64,000 bases of DNA from Bin87 sp034421995 (GCA_034421995.1 DAOUJY010000006.1:18036-82035); one strand, 5' to 3'; shown: positions 16,898-25,823, numbered from the stretch's first letter. A program made the numbers and translations. Notes: generated by a model from the sequence alone, not told the origin.

Positions 16898-17830
16898 ATG
16901 TCCTGGAGTTTTGAACTGGTCGCCGGTCCCTACGGCGGCACTACGGAAGGGCCGGTTTGGGACGGCCAAGCAGTGCTGTTCACGCATATCCCGGCTTCCA
17001 AGATTTTGCGTTACGATCCCAAGACCGGGGAAGTGTCGGAGTATTTCAACGAGACCTTCAACGCCAACGGTCTGTGTTTCGATGCCAACGGCAACCTTTA
17101 CGGATGCCAGCAGGGCCGCCGGCGAATTGCTCGTTTTGACGCGGCAACTAACACGATGACGTCAATGCCGCATCTGCTGGATGGGAAGCGTCACAACAAT
17201 CCCAACGACCTGGCAGTGGATAAATCGGGGCGCATCTGGTTCACCGATCCCTATTCCGGCATCGGCGACAGCGGGCCTCAGGAATTGGACCATATGTCGG
17301 TGTTGCGGCTGGATCCCAGGGGAAACGACCAATGGGATCTGGTGCGCGCCACCACCGACATCAGCCGTCCGAACGGAATATTAATCAGCCGTGACCAGAA
17401 GACCGTGTACATCGCACAGAGTGATTACGGAGCGGACCGGCGCCGCGAACTGCGCGCGTATCCCGTCAACGACGACGGATCCCTCGGAGAATACCGCACT
17501 CTGCACACCTTTGGCATCGACGGAAGCGCTACCGATGGCGATATGCGCGGCCAGGGCAGCAGCGGGGTGCAACGGGGCGTGGACGGCATGACGTTGGACG
17601 ACGAGGGGAACATCATCGTCTGCGCCGGCTGGGAGGCCGCCGGCCCGGGTCCAATCATCTACGTGTTCTCGCCGGAGGGTCGGGTGCTGGAGACCCATCC
17701 GATGCGCGTGGACCGACCCACCAACTGCTGCTTTGGCGACGCTGATATGCGTTCATTGTACGTCACCACCGGCGGCGGCCACCTGTTCCGGGCGCGGACC
17801 AACCGCACCGGCTGGATCATGTGGCCCTAG
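16898..17830 (+). CDS. SMP-30/gluconolactonase-like beta-propeller hydrolase
   Basis: The 310-residue cytoplasmic protein starts MSWSFELVAGPYGGTTEGP, with AGGAGG seven bases upstream. The Glu in TEGPVW, the Asn in NNPNDLAVD and the Asp in GVDGMTLDDEG are the expected metal-binding positions of the SMP-30 propeller. It probably opens a sugar- or aldono-lactone. The next gene is also a propeller-type protein 86 bases downstream. Substrate is not inferable. Confidence 0.88.
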   Translation: MSWSFELVAGPYGGTTEGPVWDGQAVLFTHIPASKILRYDPKTGEVSEYFNETFNANGLCFDANGNLYGCQQGRRRIARFDAATNTMTSMPHLLDGKRHNNPNDLAVDKSGRIWFTDPYSGIGDSGPQELDHMSVLRLDPRGNDQWDLVRATTDISRPNGILISRDQKTVYIAQSDYGADRRRELRAYPVNDDGSLGEYRTLHTFGIDGSATDGDMRGQGSSGVQRGVDGMTLDDEGNIIVCAGWEAAGPGPIIYVFSPEGRVLETHPMRVDRPTNCCFGDADMRSLYVTTGGGHLFRARTNRTGWIMWP

Positions 17831-17843
17831 GGAACGGCAACAC

Positions 17844-17872
17844 TTGACAAGCCACGACATTGCGCAAACAAT
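17844..17872 (+). promoter_or_regulatory. Candidate promoter before the BNR-repeat gene
   Basis: A perfect TTGACA at 17844-17849 and AACAAT at 17867-17872 are separated by 17 bases. They lie 45 bases before the start of the next gene. The -10 matches four of six consensus positions. Confidence 0.4.
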
Positions 17873-17916
17873 TTGCAAAACCGAATCTGCCACGCAACAC
17901 CCAGGAGAAGAGGCAA

Positions 17917-18996
17917 ATGACCACCGTCACAGCCCACAACACCAACGTATATGTCGGCTTGGCCGGCGAGAGCGCGCTGATCATCGGCGCGGAAGGTACC
18001 CCGTTGGGCGAAGGGGGAATGTACCGACTCACCGATGGCCAATCCGATTGGACGGCCATTGAGAATGGTTTGCCCGAGAATCCCCAGGTGCGCGCCCTGT
18101 TGGCCCATCCTGACGAACCCGCCACCATCTTTGCCGGAACGCAGGACGGCGTGTACCGCAGCGATGACCGGGGCGACAACTGGCGGCGGACCGATACTCT
18201 CAGCGGCGACGTTTGGTCTCTCGCCGCGCATCCCAACGACTCATCCATCATGTTCGCCGGCTATGACGCGGGGCGAGTGTGCCGATCCGACGACGGGGGC
18301 CACACCTGGCGGCAGCTGAACACCGAAGGGTTGGCGCATCCTCACATCACCATGAACCCCCACGAAATCTGCAAGCGCGTCATTGGCATCAGCATTGACC
18401 CCGCTTATCCGGACGACGTGTACGGAGCCATTGAAGTTGGCGGGTTGATAGCCTCCCGAGACGGGGGCGAAACCTGGTCCTGCATCACCGACGGGCACTA
18501 CACCCGCCTGGGACCGGTGGACCTCCACGGCGTGCAGGTGAACCCTTCATCGCCCGGCCTGGTGTACATCATCACCCAGTTGGCGATGTTCCGAAGCCGC
18601 GAGCGCGGCAGCGATTGGGAATTCGTGCCCATCGAAGAGATGTTTGAGGGCGGCAGCTACTGCCGGGATCTGATTGTTGACCCCAGCGATCCCAACCGGA
18701 TGTACCTGGCCGCCGGAGCCGGCGGCGGCAGCGCGCCGGCCGGCACCATCGACGCGGGAGTCCTCGTCCGCTCCACCGATGCCGGCGAAACCTGGGAGCG
18801 CGTTGACCTGGGCGAAACCGCTCCGGCGCGGATGTTCCAGATCGCAATCGACCGCAACGCTCCGCGCAACGTCTATTGCTGTGACCGGGACGGCCACGTC
18901 TATTGCAGCAATGACGGCGGCAACGAGTGGACCCGCACTGACGTTCCGGTTGAAATGTCCCGGGGCCGCCACGTCTATCCCATGGTCGCCGCTTAA
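17917..18996 (+). CDS. BNR/sialidase-like repeat beta-propeller protein
   Basis: The 359-residue protein has repeated Asp-box-type motifs (SDDRGDNWR, SDDGGHTWR, SRDGGETWS, STDAGETWE, SNDGGNEWT), the hallmark of BNR/Ycf48-type propellers. No signal peptide is visible with ATG 17917. This start is preferred because AGGAG and GAGG lie upstream; an earlier in-frame start would add a basic stretch with no supporting site. Family members bind or hydrolyse glycans or act in assembly; catalytic sialidase residues are not evident, so the function stays open. Confidence 0.85.
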   Translation: MTTVTAHNTNVYVGLAGESALIIGAEGTPLGEGGMYRLTDGQSDWTAIENGLPENPQVRALLAHPDEPATIFAGTQDGVYRSDDRGDNWRRTDTLSGDVWSLAAHPNDSSIMFAGYDAGRVCRSDDGGHTWRQLNTEGLAHPHITMNPHEICKRVIGISIDPAYPDDVYGAIEVGGLIASRDGGETWSCITDGHYTRLGPVDLHGVQVNPSSPGLVYIITQLAMFRSRERGSDWEFVPIEEMFEGGSYCRDLIVDPSDPNRMYLAAGAGGGSAPAGTIDAGVLVRSTDAGETWERVDLGETAPARMFQIAIDRNAPRNVYCCDRDGHVYCSNDGGNEWTRTDVPVEMSRGRHVYPMVAA

Positions 18997-19007
18997 ACCT
19001 CAACCGT

Positions 19008-19032
19008 CGGGGCGGGTTTGAAACCCGCCCCG
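19008..19032. repeat. REP-like palindrome, third copy
   Basis: A perfect 12-bp inverted repeat around one base: CGGGGCGGGTTT, G, AAACCCGCCCCG. It matches the palindromes that end the repeats at 11016 and 15908. It lies between two co-directional genes and may act as a terminator-like or mRNA-stability hairpin. Confidence 0.85.
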
Positions 19033-19058
19033 ACACCGCATATCCAGGAGGAATCAAC

Positions 19059-19682
19059 GTGTCATCCAACCCGCTGTGGAGCGCAACCCTGCGAGTAGGG
19101 GAAGCCGACCTGGAATACATGGCTCTGGAGGCTGGCGATTTGCCTGAAGACCTGCGCGGCTATCAATTGGCTCGCGAGGGGTCTTTGGACAACCAGGAAA
19201 TGGCCGAAAACGGGTTCAGGGGCAACACGGCCGACCGGTTCCGCGCGGCGGGCCGGGTGGGCGGCTTCATGCGCGAATTTGTCCCCACGTCGGATGTATC
19301 GCCCGCAAGCGGCGTCAATTTCGTGGGCGCCACCGTTGTACATCTGTTTGAAAATCCGGAGCAGGTTTCAGGGTGGATGTCGGATATCTTTGTGAAAGAC
19401 TTTGAAGATAACGTTGGTGAAAGCGTCGGTTCCGGCCAACAAATTGTTTCCGTACAGCGGTTGGAACCCGGTGGGTTTTACGACGAGGCGGTGGGGTTAT
19501 ACGTGCTGCAAGGGGGCCCGGCTGGCCTGCTGTCGTCCACGGTGATTGACTTTCGCGTGGGTCGTGTGCTCGGGGTGGCGTTCGTGGGGTCCATCGGTGA
19601 GCACGACCGCTCGGAACTCGCCACGGAGATGGCATTGGCCCTGGAAAAGCGGATCGTGCAGGTGGCTCTGGGGGGACGTTAG
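19059..19682 (+). CDS. Conserved-looking soluble protein, unknown function
   Basis: GTG 19059 is preceded by AGGAGG with an eight-base spacing. The 207-residue product has no signal or membrane segment. It alternates charged and aliphatic stretches, with a mid region GVNFVGATVVHLFENPEQVS and a C-terminal helix SELATEMALALEKRIVQVAL. The pattern recalls secreted-substrate or stress-protein folds, but I cannot assign a family. It ends 23 bases from a convergent membrane-protein gene. Confidence 0.7.
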   Translation: MSSNPLWSATLRVGEADLEYMALEAGDLPEDLRGYQLAREGSLDNQEMAENGFRGNTADRFRAAGRVGGFMREFVPTSDVSPASGVNFVGATVVHLFENPEQVSGWMSDIFVKDFEDNVGESVGSGQQIVSVQRLEPGGFYDEAVGLYVLQGGPAGLLSSTVIDFRVGRVLGVAFVGSIGEHDRSELATEMALALEKRIVQVALGGR

Positions 19683-19705
19683 TGAGAACGAACTTATGGT
19701 GAAGT

Positions 19706-20518
19706 CTATGGGTCGGGAACGCCGCCCGTCGTCAGCAACGATGGGTCCACGAGTATTATCAGCAACATTCCCCAACCCAGCAGGAAACCCACCGCTACCA
19801 GGGCCAGTTCCGGCACGCTGATTCTGATCCATCCCAGGCGCATCCCCAGGCGGTGCCGCCAGAAACGGTTGAGGTTGGTTTGGGCTTGCCACATGATCCA
19901 TGCCAGCAACGTGGCTTGGCCGATGTTGATGATCACATAGGTCGCCTGTTGCGGCAGGGTTACGGTCTGCTCGGCCGGTATCATCAGCGATACCATCCCA
20001 AGCAGAACGACGCCAAAGTATATGAGCACCGCCCGCAGCGGGTTGAGTGTCGTCGGCACGCCCCGTTGTTCCATCAACTCCTGGTAAACCCTGATGTGGG
20101 CGTGGAGCCGAAAAAACTGGTACACGGGCACCAGCAGCGCCAGAGCGTGCATCACCGGGTAGGCGATTTCTCCAGTGTGATCCCGGTACTGACGCCAAGT
20201 AAGGTACATCCAATAGAAGACGTACAGACCGGAACTTAGCAGTGTGAGGATGATAACCCGAGCCGGCGGGATGTAGTAGGGGAGCGCGTCGTCCGCCTGT
20301 TGCGTAAACGGGGGTTCGGCGGCCGGCGGCTGACGGGGAAATTCAACGCCCTGATCCAGCGGATGAACGGGCTGTGCCGGCCGGGCAGGATCGCTGGCCC
20401 TGTCTCCGGGCGATTGGCCGGCGCGCAGCTCTGCGCCGCAGATCCCGCAGAAGCGGTGCTCAGGGGCGTGCCTGGAGCCGCAGCTCGGACAGGTCAAAGC
20501 TTCTCCGGAGGTTGCCAT
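19706..20518 (-). CDS. Zinc-ribbon plus multi-helix membrane protein (DUF4234-like)
   Basis: From ATG 20518 the product has 270 residues. It begins with a double zinc knuckle (CPSCG at about residue 9 and CGICG at about 23), then a Pro-rich linker, then four to five membrane helices starting near residue 85 (IILTLLSSGLYVFYWMYLTW). The YxxYW pattern and Arg-rich loop fit the DUF4234 family. The much longer upstream frame is antisense to the FAH-family gene and is not credible. Function is unknown; a zinc ribbon tethered to the membrane suggests sensing or assembly. Confidence 0.8.
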   Translation of the reverse strand: MATSGEALTCPSCGSRHAPEHRFCGICGAELRAGQSPGDRASDPARPAQPVHPLDQGVEFPRQPPAAEPPFTQQADDALPYYIPPARVIILTLLSSGLYVFYWMYLTWRQYRDHTGEIAYPVMHALALLVPVYQFFRLHAHIRVYQELMEQRGVPTTLNPLRAVLIYFGVVLLGMVSLMIPAEQTVTLPQQATYVIINIGQATLLAWIMWQAQTNLNRFWRHRLGMRLGWIRISVPELALVAVGFLLGWGMLLIILVDPSLLTTGGVPDP

Positions 20519-20607
20519 AATTTGGAAGTGCAGGGGGCCGGAATTACACGGGGGCGAACTCGTGCGATGCAGGTCCGCCCCCTGGTTATTTCGATCATGC
20601 ACAGCGA

Positions 20608-21393
20608 TCAGGCTTTGCCCCAGACCACCGGATTGCTCAGCGTGCCGATGCCGTTGACCGTGATGTCGCAGACGTCGCCGTCCTTCATATTTTCGGTCGC
20701 GCCATCGGTTCCCATCCACAGGATGTCGCCGGGCACCAGCGTCAAGTATTTGCTCATGTCGCTGATGTACTCGCGCACGCCGAAAATGGCCGTGTTGAGG
20801 TCGTATTCGCCCACCACGTGCTCGTTGACCTGGATGGTGACGTGCAACTCGTCCGGGTCCAGGCCGGTAGCGATCCACGGGCCCATGGGCTTGAAGGTGT
20901 CGGTGTTCTTCGCCCGCCACATGGTCCGGTCGTTGCGCTGCCAATAGCGTTCGCTGACATCGTTCCCGATGGTATAGCCCAACACATAATCCAGCGCTTC
21001 GTCCTGGCTCACATTTCGGCATTCCTTCCCGATCACCACCACGACCTCGCCTTCGTACTGCAGCTCCTCGGTGGCGTCAGCCGGGACCATGATCGGGTCA
21101 CCTTGTCCCGTAAGCGCGTTCACGGCGCGGTAACCCACATCGGCTTTTTTGGGGAGGTTGGGTTCTTCGCCGCGCATGTGGGCAGCCCAGGTAACATGCT
21201 CGGGGAAATTGATGCCGGCTGCGTAGAAGGTGGGTGGGATGACCGGCGGCAGCAGTTTTACCGAACTGAGCGCGTACTTACCGCCCGATTCTTTAAGTCC
21301 GTCAAACAGACCGCCCTGCACTTCGAGAACGGTATCTCCGTCAACGATGCCGTGCGCCACCCGGTCCCCGGTGCGAAACCTGCAAATCAGCAT
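20608..21393 (-). CDS. Fumarylacetoacetate hydrolase family protein
   Basis: The 261-residue enzyme starts at ATG 21393, with AGGAGG eight bases upstream. An N-terminal small domain is followed by the FAH fold, with YAAGINFPEHV, the metal-binding Glu pair in LQYEGEVVVVIG, the Asp in GNDVSERYWQ, and the Lys in KNTDTFKPMGPW. Members hydrolyse C-C bonds of beta-diketo acids or decarboxylate and hydrate oxo-acids in aromatic catabolism, using Mg2+ or Mn2+. It stands alone, so the pathway is not fixed by context. Confidence 0.92.
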   Translation of the reverse strand: MLICRFRTGDRVAHGIVDGDTVLEVQGGLFDGLKESGGKYALSSVKLLPPVIPPTFYAAGINFPEHVTWAAHMRGEEPNLPKKADVGYRAVNALTGQGDPIMVPADATEELQYEGEVVVVIGKECRNVSQDEALDYVLGYTIGNDVSERYWQRNDRTMWRAKNTDTFKPMGPWIATGLDPDELHVTIQVNEHVVGEYDLNTAIFGVREYISDMSKYLTLVPGDILWMGTDGATENMKDGDVCDITVNGIGTLSNPVVWGKA

Positions 21394-21680
21394 GGCCGTC
21401 GCCTCCTGTAAATCAGAGAGTGTTGGTTTGGTAGTGTTGCTGGCGCCAATTCTGGCACCAACGCGCCGGGGGGTCAAGCGACATATGCTGCTACAGCGGG
21501 CAATGCAGATGGGCCACTGGCGCACGACCCCTGCGGAGCGCCGGCCGGGTGGACACTGGCAGTCCTCCCATCCGTCGGGATGAATTCGACGCGGGCGCCC
21601 TGGCGAGGCACTTCCGAAAATAATGCAGGTGGCAGTGTATCACCGCAGTGGTATCAATGCCGCCGGCTTCGGCTACGTCG

Positions 21681-22085
21681 CTACCGGAGACGTTCGGGGG
21701 CGATGCTGCTGGCGAGCAGAGTATGGATGCGGGTGACAAAGTCATCAGCGCGAGCACAGGCTCTCACGGCGTCGGTTTCGCTGAAGACTCTGTCAACGCG
21801 GTAGTCCGCAGCTATACGCAACGGGGAGAGTTGCCCGATTACAGAGGCCCAGTTAGCTTCAACCAATCCAGGCTTTACTATATGCAAGCTGAACAAACTG
21901 TTTACGCCGCGATGATTTCGGGTGCTGATGTTATACAGCACTAACGGCGCTTTGGCGGCGTGGAATACCGCGTAATAGGCCCGCGAGACAGCGTCGGCGT
22001 GGTAACCGTGCTGGAGACAAAGCCGGGCGACTTGCCGGCAGGCTTCACCCCGCTGCCACTCCGCTATTGCCAGGGCTTCGCTCAC
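21681..22085 (-). CDS. HEPN domain protein of an MNT/HEPN toxin-antitoxin pair
   Basis: The 134-residue helical protein has the HEPN core SRAYYAVFHAAKAPL near residue 34 and the downstream HRGVNSLF segment. A strict Rx4-6H RNase motif is not obvious. It starts four bases inside the end of the nucleotidyltransferase gene (ATGA overlap), the usual layout of MNT-HEPN modules. In known systems the HEPN protein is an RNase toxin and the MNT partner inactivates it by AMP transfer; which applies here is inferred. Confidence 0.85.
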   Translation of the reverse strand: MSEALAIAEWQRGEACRQVARLCLQHGYHADAVSRAYYAVFHAAKAPLVLYNISTRNHRGVNSLFSLHIVKPGLVEANWASVIGQLSPLRIAADYRVDRVFSETDAVRACARADDFVTRIHTLLASSIAPERLR

Positions 22086-22417
22086 AGCGCGCTAACCCCG
22101 TCTTTGGCCAAGTTGTAAATCCAGCCGTTGATGCGCTTGGATTCTTTCCACTCCGCCATGGTGGACGGGAAAATCGTCGGCGCTACGAAAAAGGTGGTCA
22201 CGTCCAGCAGAATGCCTAGATCGGCGACTTCATCCGCCTTCTTGCGATCGTCATCCTTGATAAGCACCAGGGTGTTGAAATCCACATCCGGGTCGGAAAT
22301 CCCGCGGGCATATGGACCGAAGATGATAATGTCCTCCACCAGGCCGGGGAACTTTTCGCCCAACTGCCGGCGGTATTCGTCCAGCCAAGCCTGTTCGTCA
22401 GCATTCAGATTCAACAT
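22082..22417 (-). CDS. Minimal nucleotidyltransferase (MNT) antitoxin-like protein
   Basis: The 111-residue protein carries the polymerase-beta-type motif FGPYARGISDPDVDF at about residues 33-47. It is close to the GS-x-ARG-x-SD-x-D consensus, but Pro-Tyr replaces the usual Ser-x after the Gly, which might affect nucleotide binding. ATG 22417 follows GGAGG by eight bases. It overlaps the HEPN gene by four bases. Its probable job is to modify and neutralise the HEPN partner. Confidence 0.85.
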   Translation of the reverse strand: MLNLNADEQAWLDEYRRQLGEKFPGLVEDIIIFGPYARGISDPDVDFNTLVLIKDDDRKKADEVADLGILLDVTTFFVAPTIFPSTMAEWKESKRINGWIYNLAKDGVSAL

Positions 22418-22560
22418 TTTCCGGCCCTCCACCCAAGCGGTTACGTTCAGGGGTAATTTTATCATCCCGTCGTGTGGTAACATATTCGCCGTCGCGACGG
22501 CAGCTTCACTGATGTCCGGGCGTAGGCTAACCAACGAATTACGGCAGGTGCCAGTACAGT

Positions 22561-23304
22561 ATGCAACAGCCCGAAACGACACTGATTTATTGGGCGCCCA
22601 GTCGCGTGAGATTCAATCTCACGCTGATTCTCGCCGCCGCCGTCATACTTTTCGGCTTATATCAATTGTTCATGGACGCTCGAAGCGGCGACGATGTCCC
22701 GGCAGAGACGGCGGCCCAGGTTGAATCGCAAGGCGAAGGCGAAGCGCCGGCGTCCAGCCGCGGCGGAGGCAGTGGCGCGTGGTTGCTGATACTGGTCGGT
22801 CTGGGTGTAGGCGCTTACTCGTGGCTTACGTCACCGAGGCAGTATCGCGTATATTCGGATGCGCTTATCATCATGATGGGCACTCCGCGACGGCGCACTA
22901 TCCACTTCAGCGACATCCGAGAGGTGGCCAATGATCGCGGTTTCATGGGCGACCCGCTGCGGGTGTACACCGTCAACCGGCGACGCATCCCCCTCCAGGT
23001 TCGGGAACCGGAAGAGATGCACCGCTACCTGGAATCCGCCCTCGCGGACTTTCGGCGGGCGAATCCCCAATACGCTCCGCCACCGGAGCCGGCTTCGGAC
23101 GAGCAACCGTCAGACGTTGATGTCGTGGACGTTCCCGCCGCCGACCCCGGCGGATCGCCCGACCCGGTGAGCGAGACCACGTCCGGCGAGACCGCTGACG
23201 CCCCGGTTTCACCTCCGCCAGGCCCGGCTCCGGAGCGCAGTCCACGTTCCCGACGCCGCAGCCTGCGGGACGACATGCCAAGCGACGGGGAATCGAACTC
23301 ATAA
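22561..23304 (+). CDS. Two-helix membrane protein with PH-like domain
   Basis: The 247-residue product has two hydrophobic helices at about 19-37 and 73-91 separated by an acidic, Gly-rich loop. A compact cytoplasmic domain then follows with the pattern QYRVYSDALIIMMGTPRRRTIHFSDIREV, typical of bacterial PH-like domains. The C-terminal 80 residues are Pro/Asp/Ser-rich and disordered-looking, ending in an Arg-Ser cluster. AGGTG lies ten bases before the start. It is divergent from the MNT/HEPN genes. Function is unknown. Confidence 0.75.
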   Translation: MQQPETTLIYWAPSRVRFNLTLILAAAVILFGLYQLFMDARSGDDVPAETAAQVESQGEGEAPASSRGGGSGAWLLILVGLGVGAYSWLTSPRQYRVYSDALIIMMGTPRRRTIHFSDIREVANDRGFMGDPLRVYTVNRRRIPLQVREPEEMHRYLESALADFRRANPQYAPPPEPASDEQPSDVDVVDVPAADPGGSPDPVSETTSGETADAPVSPPPGPAPERSPRSRRRSLRDDMPSDGESNS

Positions 23305-23485
23305 ACCAAGTCGCTGCGCTCTTAGTCCCGCGCGGGCCGTTGCAACGTGTCGGAACGGTTCGCCGGGAGGATTCACGTCGTCGCCTCATACCGGGGTATC
23401 GCGTATAATGGTGGGCGTGTCGGCCGGCCCGGCTGCCATCCGCCGAGCCACGTAAAGCGAAACACTCACAGGGAGCGGATTACTC

Positions 23486-24676
23486 ATGCCCAGCAACGCT
23501 GAATATATCGCTATCGAGCAGAAATACTACGCCCAAACCGTGCGGCGCCGGCCGGTGGTTATCGTGCGGGGCGAAGGCTCTCGAGTGTGGGACGCCGACG
23601 GCAAGGAGTACATCGACTTCGTGGCCGGTTGGGCCGTGGATAACCTGGGTCACTGCCCGCCGGTGGTGGTGGAAGCCATCGCCCAGCAGGCGGCGACGCT
23701 GATCCAGACCTCAAACCAGTTCTACACATTGCCCCAACTCGACATAGCCGAGATGTTGATCGAAAACTCGTGCATGGACCGAGTGTTTTTCTGCAACAGC
23801 GGGGCTGAGGCCGTGGAAGGCGCGCTCAAGCTGGCGCGGCGCTACGGCAAGCTGCACAAGAACGGCGCCTACGAGGTTATCACCGCATTCAATTCCTTCC
23901 ATGGGCGCACCATGAACGCCGTGGCGGCCACTGGTCAACCCCACTACCACGAGTTGTTTGAACCCATCCCGGAGGGTTTCACATACGTTGACTTCAATGA
24001 CGTCGAAGCGGTGATGAACGCCACCACCGACAACACTGTCGCGGTGATGGTGGAGCCGGTGCAGGGCGAGGGCGGCGTCAACATCCCTGATGAAGACTAC
24101 TTCCAGCGCCTGCGGGCATGGTGCGACCAGAACAACATCCTGTTGATATTGGACGAAGTGCAGACCGGCATGGGCCGGCTCGGCAGCCTGTTCGGTCACC
24201 AGGAATACGACGTGGAGCCGGACGTGATGATCCTGGCCAAGGGGCTGGGGTACGGTGTGCCCATTGGGGCATTCCTGTCCAAGGAGCACGCCATGGCCCT
24301 CACCTACGGCGACCACGGCAGCACCTTCGGCGGCAACGCGCTGACCACCGCCGCCGCCGCCGCCGGCACGCGCTACCTGCTGGACAACGATATTCTCGGG
24401 CACGTCAAACGCATTGAGGTGGTGCTGAAGGACCGCCTCGACGGACTGAAAGCCCGCTACGGGTTCGTGGAAGAGATCCGGTGCAAGGGCCTCCTCGCCG
24501 CCGTGCAGTTCGACAACGACATCATGCCGGCGGTGATGGACGCCGCGGAGGCGGCCGGCGTCCTGCTGAACGGGGTAAGGCCCAACGCGGTGCGCATCAT
24601 GCCGGCGCTGAACATAACCGAGGACGAGATTGACGAGGGCGTGGGGCGGTTGAGCGAGGCGTTGGGGAACGTGTAA
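23486..24676 (+). CDS. argD: Acetylornithine aminotransferase (class III PLP enzyme)
   Basis: The 396-residue enzyme has the fold-type I class III features: SGAEAVEGALKLARRYG near residue 112 for cofactor phosphate, FHGRTM, the Asp in LDEVQTGMGR (about 220), and the Schiff-base Lys in ILAKGLGYGVPIGA (about 252). It most likely converts N-acetylglutamate semialdehyde to N-acetylornithine in arginine synthesis. The argG gene 1.5 kb downstream supports this. Other omega-aminotransferases of the class cannot be excluded. A TATAAT lies at 23404-23409 without a clear -35 box. Confidence 0.85.
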   Translation: MPSNAEYIAIEQKYYAQTVRRRPVVIVRGEGSRVWDADGKEYIDFVAGWAVDNLGHCPPVVVEAIAQQAATLIQTSNQFYTLPQLDIAEMLIENSCMDRVFFCNSGAEAVEGALKLARRYGKLHKNGAYEVITAFNSFHGRTMNAVAATGQPHYHELFEPIPEGFTYVDFNDVEAVMNATTDNTVAVMVEPVQGEGGVNIPDEDYFQRLRAWCDQNNILLILDEVQTGMGRLGSLFGHQEYDVEPDVMILAKGLGYGVPIGAFLSKEHAMALTYGDHGSTFGGNALTTAAAAAGTRYLLDNDILGHVKRIEVVLKDRLDGLKARYGFVEEIRCKGLLAAVQFDNDIMPAVMDAAEAAGVLLNGVRPNAVRIMPALNITEDEIDEGVGRLSEALGNV

Positions 24677-24776
24677 GGACGGCTGCCAGACTCAGGCCGC
24701 CATCGGTTCCCAATTTGCGTACAAAACCGTTGGCGGCTAAACTTATGGTAGCGGATTGCAGCAAAGAAGCAGCCAA

Positions 24777-25025
24777 ATGAAGTTCGATCGCATTACAATC
24801 GACCCGGCGGTGTGCCTGGGCAAACCCAGGGTGCGCGGTACCCGGATAACGGTAGAATTCGTTCTCAAACTAATGGCCAGCGGATGCACCGCCGACGAAA
24901 TTGCCAACGACTATCCGGAATTGGTACCAGCGGACGTTCATCAGTGTGCGGCGTATGGTGCGTGGTTGGCTAGCGACCGAGTGGTCGCCGAGATTGACTT
25001 ACGGCCGCTTTCCAAAAATCAATAA
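24777..25025 (+). CDS. DUF433 antitoxin-like protein
   Basis: The 82-residue product starts MKFDRITIDPAVCLGKPRVRGTRI, the standard DUF433 opening (DP..CGG-P-I-GTRI). A helix-turn-helix-like stretch (LMASGCTADEIANDYPEL) follows. Family members usually sit directly before a DUF5615 PIN-like gene and are thought to be its antitoxin. Here that partner lies 800 bases downstream beyond another gene. ATG 24777 is preferred to the upstream in-frame start because the domain begins there. Confidence 0.85.
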   Translation: MKFDRITIDPAVCLGKPRVRGTRITVEFVLKLMASGCTADEIANDYPELVPADVHQCAAYGAWLASDRVVAEIDLRPLSKNQ

Positions 25026-25040
25026 CGTGCCAAAACCAGG

Positions 25041-25082
25041 GTAAAACATTAGGGCGCACAGCCGTGCGCCCTAATGTTTTAC
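25041..25082. terminator. Strong 19-bp hairpin, probable bidirectional terminator
   Basis: GTAAAACATTAGGGCGCAC and its exact reverse complement flank the loop AGCC. The arms end in A-rich and T-rich runs (GTAAAAC and GTTTTAC), so it could stop transcription from either side. It follows the DUF433 stop by 15 bases and precedes a new promoter at 25104. Confidence 0.8.
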
Positions 25083-25103
25083 GATGTACACAACATCACG
25101 TAA

Positions 25104-25132
25104 TTGACAATGCTGAACATGCGTTGTACACT
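25104..25132 (+). promoter_or_regulatory. Sigma70-type promoter
   Basis: A perfect TTGACA at 25104-25109 and TACACT at 25127-25132 are spaced by 17 bases. They lie 30 bases before the start codon of the next gene, which also has a strong ribosome binding site. This is one of the clearest promoters in the window. Confidence 0.65.
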
Positions 25133-25161
25133 GCGCGAACGATATCCAAAGGAGGCTTGAT

Positions 25162-25767
25162 ATGCCCGGCCAAAGCAAAGATGATCTGTTGGAGTTTTTG
25201 GATTACGCAGGAAACAGAGGGTTGATGACTAAGGTCAGCGCGCAGTCCCTCAGAAGCGCCTGCACAGCGGTTTTTTCGATATTGGACGAAGACGAGGCCG
25301 GAGACATCGTGGCGATGGACTTGGACGGTCTGTTTCACCGATACGAGAATATCAAAGGGATGGAAGTTAGCCCAAACACTCTCCGGGCGTATCGCCAACG
25401 GGTCAGACAGGCGATTTCCGATTTTGAGCGGTACACGGCTAACCCGTCACAATGGAAGCCCGCTGGGGGTCAGCGAACAAATAGCACCGGGAAGCGATCT
25501 CCGAGAAACGTAACAACGAACTCCAGGGAAGGGGAGCAACCAGCCAGATTTGACTCCTCGGGTGTTGGAGCTTTGTCCGCGGACGAGATTACCCATCAAT
25601 TCCCGTTGCGCCAGGATGTGATTGTTCGAATCTCTGGTATCCCATTTGATGTCAAGAGATCCGAGATGGCCCGAATGACGGCCTATTTGTCGAATCTGGT
25701 CGCTGAGACAGACGAAGTGGAACCTCTACAACTAATGCCGGGAACCACAGACAACGACATCGCATAA
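25162..25767 (+). CDS. Unknown protein inserted in a DUF433/DUF5615 pair
   Basis: AAAGGAGG six bases before ATG 25162 supports the start. The 201-residue protein has a helical N-terminal half, including a segment NTLRAYRQRVRQAISDFERYT that resembles the core-binding arm of tyrosine recombinases. A polar linker (about 95-135) and a C-terminal part, QFPLRQDVIVRISGIPFDVKRSEMARMTAYLSNL, follow. No catalytic motif is visible. It has its own promoter and follows a terminator, so it is an independent unit. A small DNA-binding regulator is possible. Confidence 0.7.
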   Translation: MPGQSKDDLLEFLDYAGNRGLMTKVSAQSLRSACTAVFSILDEDEAGDIVAMDLDGLFHRYENIKGMEVSPNTLRAYRQRVRQAISDFERYTANPSQWKPAGGQRTNSTGKRSPRNVTTNSREGEQPARFDSSGVGALSADEITHQFPLRQDVIVRISGIPFDVKRSEMARMTAYLSNLVAETDEVEPLQLMPGTTDNDIA

Positions 25768-25823
25768 CATATTCGTTCAATGGCGCGCTGCACCTGTCCG
25801 CAGCATAGCATACCAAAAACGAT

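Noticed and set aside
20518..21022. A longer form of the zinc-ribbon membrane protein beginning at 21022
   Set aside because: The extra part is antisense to the fumarylacetoacetate-hydrolase-family gene and lacks protein-like features; the zinc ribbon begins right after the ATG at 20518.
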